Shown: positions 60,578 to 64,000 of the stretch, piece after piece
Layout: each line of letters opens with the position of its first letter
Numbering within the stretch: position 1 is the first letter of the stretch
Assembly: GCA_902580445.1 (NCBI GenBank)
Contig: CACHKQ010000002.1
Span: forward strand, 38,784-102,783
Length of the DNA: 64,000 nt
Source: an uncultured Pelagibacteraceae bacterium
GTDB lineage: Bacteria; Pseudomonadota; Alphaproteobacteria; Pelagibacterales; Pelagibacteraceae
Direction: 5' to 3'
The notes under the pieces: model-generated
Told to the model about the DNA's origin: nothing
The model's input: the letters and a program-made list of their open reading frames with translations, nothing else
Databases searched by the model: none
Position numbers and translations under genes: made by a program

Positions 60578-61846
60578 ATGAATTTATTAGTTATAGGAAG
60601 TGGTGGAAGAGAACATGCAATTTGCTATAAATTGAGACAATCTAACAGAGTAAATGAATTATTTTGCTTACCTGGAAATGCAGGTACAAAAAAAATTGCA
60701 AGAAATATAAATCAAGATATTTCAAATTTTGAGGAAATTTATAAAATCATAAAGCAAAATAAAGTTGATATCGTTATTATTGGTCCAGAGGAACCTCTGG
60801 TGAATGGTATAACTGATTTCTTAAATGAAAAATCAGTAAAGGTTTTAGGTCCAAGCAAATTTGCAGCTCAATTAGAAGGTTCCAAAGCTTTTATGAAAAA
60901 TTTATGTAAAAAAAATAATATTCCAACTGCTGATTTTGGTGTTTTTGATGAATTTGACGTGGCTTTAGACTTTATTCAAAAATCTAAAATTCCTATTGTT
61001 GTTAAGGCTGACGGTCTTGCCGCAGGAAAAGGTGTTTTAATTTGTAATTCAAAAGAAGAAGCAATAATTGAAACTAAAAAAATTCTTAATGGAAAATTTA
61101 AATCATCAAAAAAAGTAGTACTAGAGGAATTTTTAGAAGGTGAAGAATTAAGCTATTTTGTTTTGGTTGACAAAAATTCTTATAGTTTTTTTGGATCCGC
61201 ACAGGATCATAAAAAAGTTGGTGAGGGAGATACTGGGTTAAATACTGGAGGTATGGGTGCCTACTCTCCAGCAAAAAATTTGACAGAAGATTTGGATTCT
61301 AAAATAAAAAATAAAATAATAGAACCAACACTTAAGGCGATGAAAACTCTCGGATATCCTTATACCGGTTTTCTATATGCAGGTTTGATGATTAAGAACG
61401 GTGAACCCTATTTGATAGAGTACAATATTAGAATGGGAGATCCTGAATGCCAAGTGCTAATGATGAAATTAAAAACAGACTTATTGAGTATAATTGAAGC
61501 AACTACAAATAATAATTTGAGTAAATTAAAAATTGAGTGGGATAATAAAAAATGTATTACAATTGTTTTATGCGCAAGAGGATATCCTGGAGAATATGTA
61601 AAAGATAAAGAGATTAAAAATTTATCAAAAATTCATTTAGATAAAAATAATCAAATATTTCATGCTGGAACTTACGAGATAGACGGTAAAATATTTTCGA
61701 AAGGTGGCAGAGTTTTAAATGTAACTTCCTCAAGTGATGACCTTAGAGAGGCTAGAAATAGTTCTTTATCAAACCTAAAAAAAATCGACTGGGATAGTGG
61801 TTTTTTTAGAAAAGATATTGGTTGGAAAGCTATCAAAAAAAAATGA
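60578..61846 (+). CDS. purD: Phosphoribosylamine--glycine ligase
   Basis: MNLLVIGSGGREHAICYKLRQS, VVKADGLAAGKGVLIC, GDTGLNTGGMGAYSPA, EYNIRMGDPECQVL. Confidence 0.97.
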   Translation: MNLLVIGSGGREHAICYKLRQSNRVNELFCLPGNAGTKKIARNINQDISNFEEIYKIIKQNKVDIVIIGPEEPLVNGITDFLNEKSVKVLGPSKFAAQLEGSKAFMKNLCKKNNIPTADFGVFDEFDVALDFIQKSKIPIVVKADGLAAGKGVLICNSKEEAIIETKKILNGKFKSSKKVVLEEFLEGEELSYFVLVDKNSYSFFGSAQDHKKVGEGDTGLNTGGMGAYSPAKNLTEDLDSKIKNKIIEPTLKAMKTLGYPYTGFLYAGLMIKNGEPYLIEYNIRMGDPECQVLMMKLKTDLLSIIEATTNNNLSKLKIEWDNKKCITIVLCARGYPGEYVKDKEIKNLSKIHLDKNNQIFHAGTYEIDGKIFSKGGRVLNVTSSSDDLREARNSSLSNLKKIDWDSGFFRKDIGWKAIKKK

Positions 61847-62412
61847 GGATCATTGGTGGTAAATTAAAGAATAAAAAGATTAATTTCCCTAAAAATATTA
61901 AAACAAGACCACTAAAAGACAATGTAAGAGAGAATATTTTTAATATACTTTTGCACTCTAATATTATTGATATAAATTTTGAAAGTATAAATGTGCTTGA
62001 TCTTTATGCTGGATCAGGATCTTTTGGAATAGAGTGTCTATCAAGAGGTGCATCAAATGTAATTTTTGTTGAGAAAGACCTAAATGCACTAATTAATTTA
62101 AAAAAAAATATTAATAATATTAATTTATCAAAAAATTCTAAAATTATATCAAAGGATATTAATTTATTCTTTAACGACATAAATTTGAAAGATAATAAAA
62201 AATTCAACATAATTTTCTTTGATCCACCTTACACAGATAAGAGTTTTATAAATTATTTGAAAGTAATAAAAGAAAAAGATCTTTTAGATAAAAAACATAT
62301 TTTAATAATACATAGGGAGGTAAAGTCTAATGATAATTTAGAAGGATATTTAAATATTATTGAAAACAGAATTTATGGTCGATCTCAAATTTTTTTTGGA
62401 AGAATTTTTTAG
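61843..62412 (+). CDS. rsmD: 16S rRNA (guanine966-N2)-methyltransferase
   Basis: MRIIGGKLKNKKINFP, TRPLKDNVRENIFNIL, VLDLYAGSGSFGIECLSRGA, IIFFDPPY; start ATG 61843 overlaps the purD TGA. Confidence 0.94.
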   Translation: MRIIGGKLKNKKINFPKNIKTRPLKDNVRENIFNILLHSNIIDINFESINVLDLYAGSGSFGIECLSRGASNVIFVEKDLNALINLKKNINNINLSKNSKIISKDINLFFNDINLKDNKKFNIIFFDPPYTDKSFINYLKVIKEKDLLDKKHILIIHREVKSNDNLEGYLNIIENRIYGRSQIFFGRIF

Positions 62413-63530
62413 ATCAAAAACTTTTTTGTTAAAATTTTAACTTTTTCGACCGCAGGTTGGTCAAACGCATTTACTTTCATTAATTTTGCCATATATATAG
62501 TTTCAAATATAAACAAAAGAAATAGGTCTGCTATGGTTTTTTCATCGAATGCATTTATTTTAAATTCTCTATACGGAATTTTGCATGTTTTTAAAACTTC
62601 TATGAATGCTTTTTTTTGTGAATTTTTAATGTGATCATAGCTTTTTTTATTTAAAAACTTAACTTTTTCCCCGAAGATTTTGGAATTAAATTTAAAATAA
62701 TTTTTTTGTTTAGAACTAAAAACATAAAAAAATTTATCTTTTGGCCCATCTAAATATAATTGCATCAAACTGTGATGATCTTTTGGTGCATTAGAAATAA
62801 TTGGGATAAATCCCTTTTTGTTTTTTCCCAAACTTTCTGCTAAAAGTTGTTGGGACCAAAATAAAAAGTCGTCCAATTGAGGAACATAATTAAAAAATAC
62901 TAATGCTTTAATTTTTTTTTGATATAATTTTTTTGTATTTTTTTTAGAAATAATAAAATTTTTTTTATTTTTGTAAAACTGTAAAAGTTTTTTTTTAATT
63001 TTATATGGGTTAAGACCCATTAGATAAGCTGGAACCATACCTACTTCAGAAAAAATTGAGTAACGTCCACCAATATTATGGTTATGTTTTATAAAAAAAT
63101 AATCTTTTTTTTTGGCCAGATTAAATAAAGTATTATTTTTTTTTTCTGATATTATAATCACATTATTTTTTTTTAAATAATTTTTATAATATCCAGTATT
63201 AAGTATAGTTTCGGTAGTATTTCCAGATTTCGAAATAATTATAAATAAAAATTTTGATGGATTTTTTTTTATATCTATACTTTTTAATAATTTAAAATCA
63301 AGGTTGTCTATAAATATAAAATTTTTTTTTATTTTGTGCTTAAGAAAGGAGTACAAAGCTTTTGATCCAAGAATGGAACCACCCATTCCTATTATTACAA
63401 CTGTTTTGAATTTTTTAAACTTTTTGATCTTATTAAAATTAAAATTATTACTTTTTTTGGCACTTAAAGATCTCAACAAGCTCGGATTTTTGTTCAAAAT
63501 CTTATCCTTAAAATTATCTGTTTTAATCAT
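62409..63530 (-). CDS. pgi: Glucose-6-phosphate isomerase (short form)
   Basis: VVIIGMGGSILGSKALYSFLK, IIISKSGNTTETILN, GGRYSIFSEVGMVPAYLMG. Confidence 0.9.
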   Translation of the reverse strand: MIKTDNFKDKILNKNPSLLRSLSAKKSNNFNFNKIKKFKKFKTVVIIGMGGSILGSKALYSFLKHKIKKNFIFIDNLDFKLLKSIDIKKNPSKFLFIIISKSGNTTETILNTGYYKNYLKKNNVIIISEKKNNTLFNLAKKKDYFFIKHNHNIGGRYSIFSEVGMVPAYLMGLNPYKIKKKLLQFYKNKKNFIISKKNTKKLYQKKIKALVFFNYVPQLDDFLFWSQQLLAESLGKNKKGFIPIISNAPKDHHSLMQLYLDGPKDKFFYVFSSKQKNYFKFNSKIFGEKVKFLNKKSYDHIKNSQKKAFIEVLKTCKIPYREFKINAFDEKTIADLFLLFIFETIYMAKLMKVNAFDQPAVEKVKILTKKFLI

Positions 63531-63531
63531 T

Positions 63532-63837
63532 TTAAGGTTTTTTTCTTAATTCTCTTAAAATCATATTTTCTAAATTTGACGATGCCTCTGAACTTGAATT
63601 TGAATTGTTCGCACTACTTATTGCAGCTTCTAAAGATGAGTTAACATCTTTTGTTTTTTTAGATTTTGGAATTGGTAAATTATCATAGTCTGGTGGTAAT
63701 ATAAGTGGATCCTTCTTCTTTATTAAAAATTCGTCAGTTGTCTTTTTTTTTTGACCAGTTACTGCATCCCTAAAATTGGTACATCCATTTAATCCTATAA
63801 AAATTATAATAATAAAAATTATTTTTAAATATTTCAT
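63532..63837 (-). CDS. DUF3035-like lipoprotein
   Basis: Lipobox-like FIGLNGCTN; DEFLIKKKDPLILPPDYDNLPIPK. Confidence 0.78.
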   Translation of the reverse strand: MKYLKIIFIIIIFIGLNGCTNFRDAVTGQKKKTTDEFLIKKKDPLILPPDYDNLPIPKSKKTKDVNSSLEAAISSANNSNSSSEASSNLENMILRELRKKP

Positions 63838-64000
63838 GTGTTTTTTTTTAATACAAATTCTTTTATAACCATAGCAAAAATACCAAGAGAAATAAAAATG
63901 TCTGCAAAATTAAAGGTAAACCAATGCATGTTTCCTACATGAAAATCTATAAAATCAGGAACAGCGAAATATGTAAGCCTGTCATAAACATTTCCTACGG
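63834..64000 (-). CDS. lspA: Signal peptidase II, partial (C-terminus only; N-terminus beyond the window)
   Basis: Reverse-strand translation ...GNVYDRLTYFAVPDFIDFHVGNMHWFTFNFADIFISLGIFAMVIKEFVLKKNT*; NxxDR and FNxAD-type motifs. Confidence 0.92.
   Translation of the reverse strand, partial: VGNVYDRLTYFAVPDFIDFHVGNMHWFTFNFADIFISLGIFAMVIKEFVLKKNT

Noticed and set aside
62409-63530. pgi as a truncated pseudogene because it is only 373 aa
   Set aside because: The isomerase motifs (GMGGSILG, SKSGNTTET, GGRYSIFS) are intact with a normal start and stop; it looks like a short-form Pgi.

Overview
The window is AT-rich, tightly packed chromosome with gene content and proteins that look like SAR11 (Pelagibacterales) Alphaproteobacteria. 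I assigned this by eye and did not run a search. Most of it is housekeeping: groESL, ribF, pgsA, a petP/petR-like regulatory set, lgt, prs, bL25, pth, ychF, the cytochrome bc1 operon, hemF, greA, cca with a tRNA-Gln(TTG), ispE, rnhB, ccrM, mutY, smc, the ATP synthase F0 operon, a retinal-synthesis cluster crtI-crtB-crtY-blh followed by ispH, thrB/thrC, a cytochrome c oxidase operon, msbA-waaA-lpxK-lpxL, purD, rsmD and pgi. I saw no CRISPR, transposase, integrase or phage signature. The strongest anomaly is at about 5.42 kb. There ileS (+) stops just after its KMSKS region and runs directly into the C-terminal part of uvrC (+) in another frame. The window ends with lspA on the minus strand, although lspA would normally follow ileS. 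Together these suggest a 58 kb or longer inversion with breakpoints in ileS and uvrC, or a chimeric assembly/MDA join. Other points of interest are an SMC with no recognisable hinge domain, retinal genes contiguous with F0-ATPase and ispH, a 57-aa CAVC-motif membrane protein in the cox operon that is missing from the ORF track, a cluster of three small membrane proteins, two subunit III-like genes in the cox operon, and several candidate regulatory palindromes.
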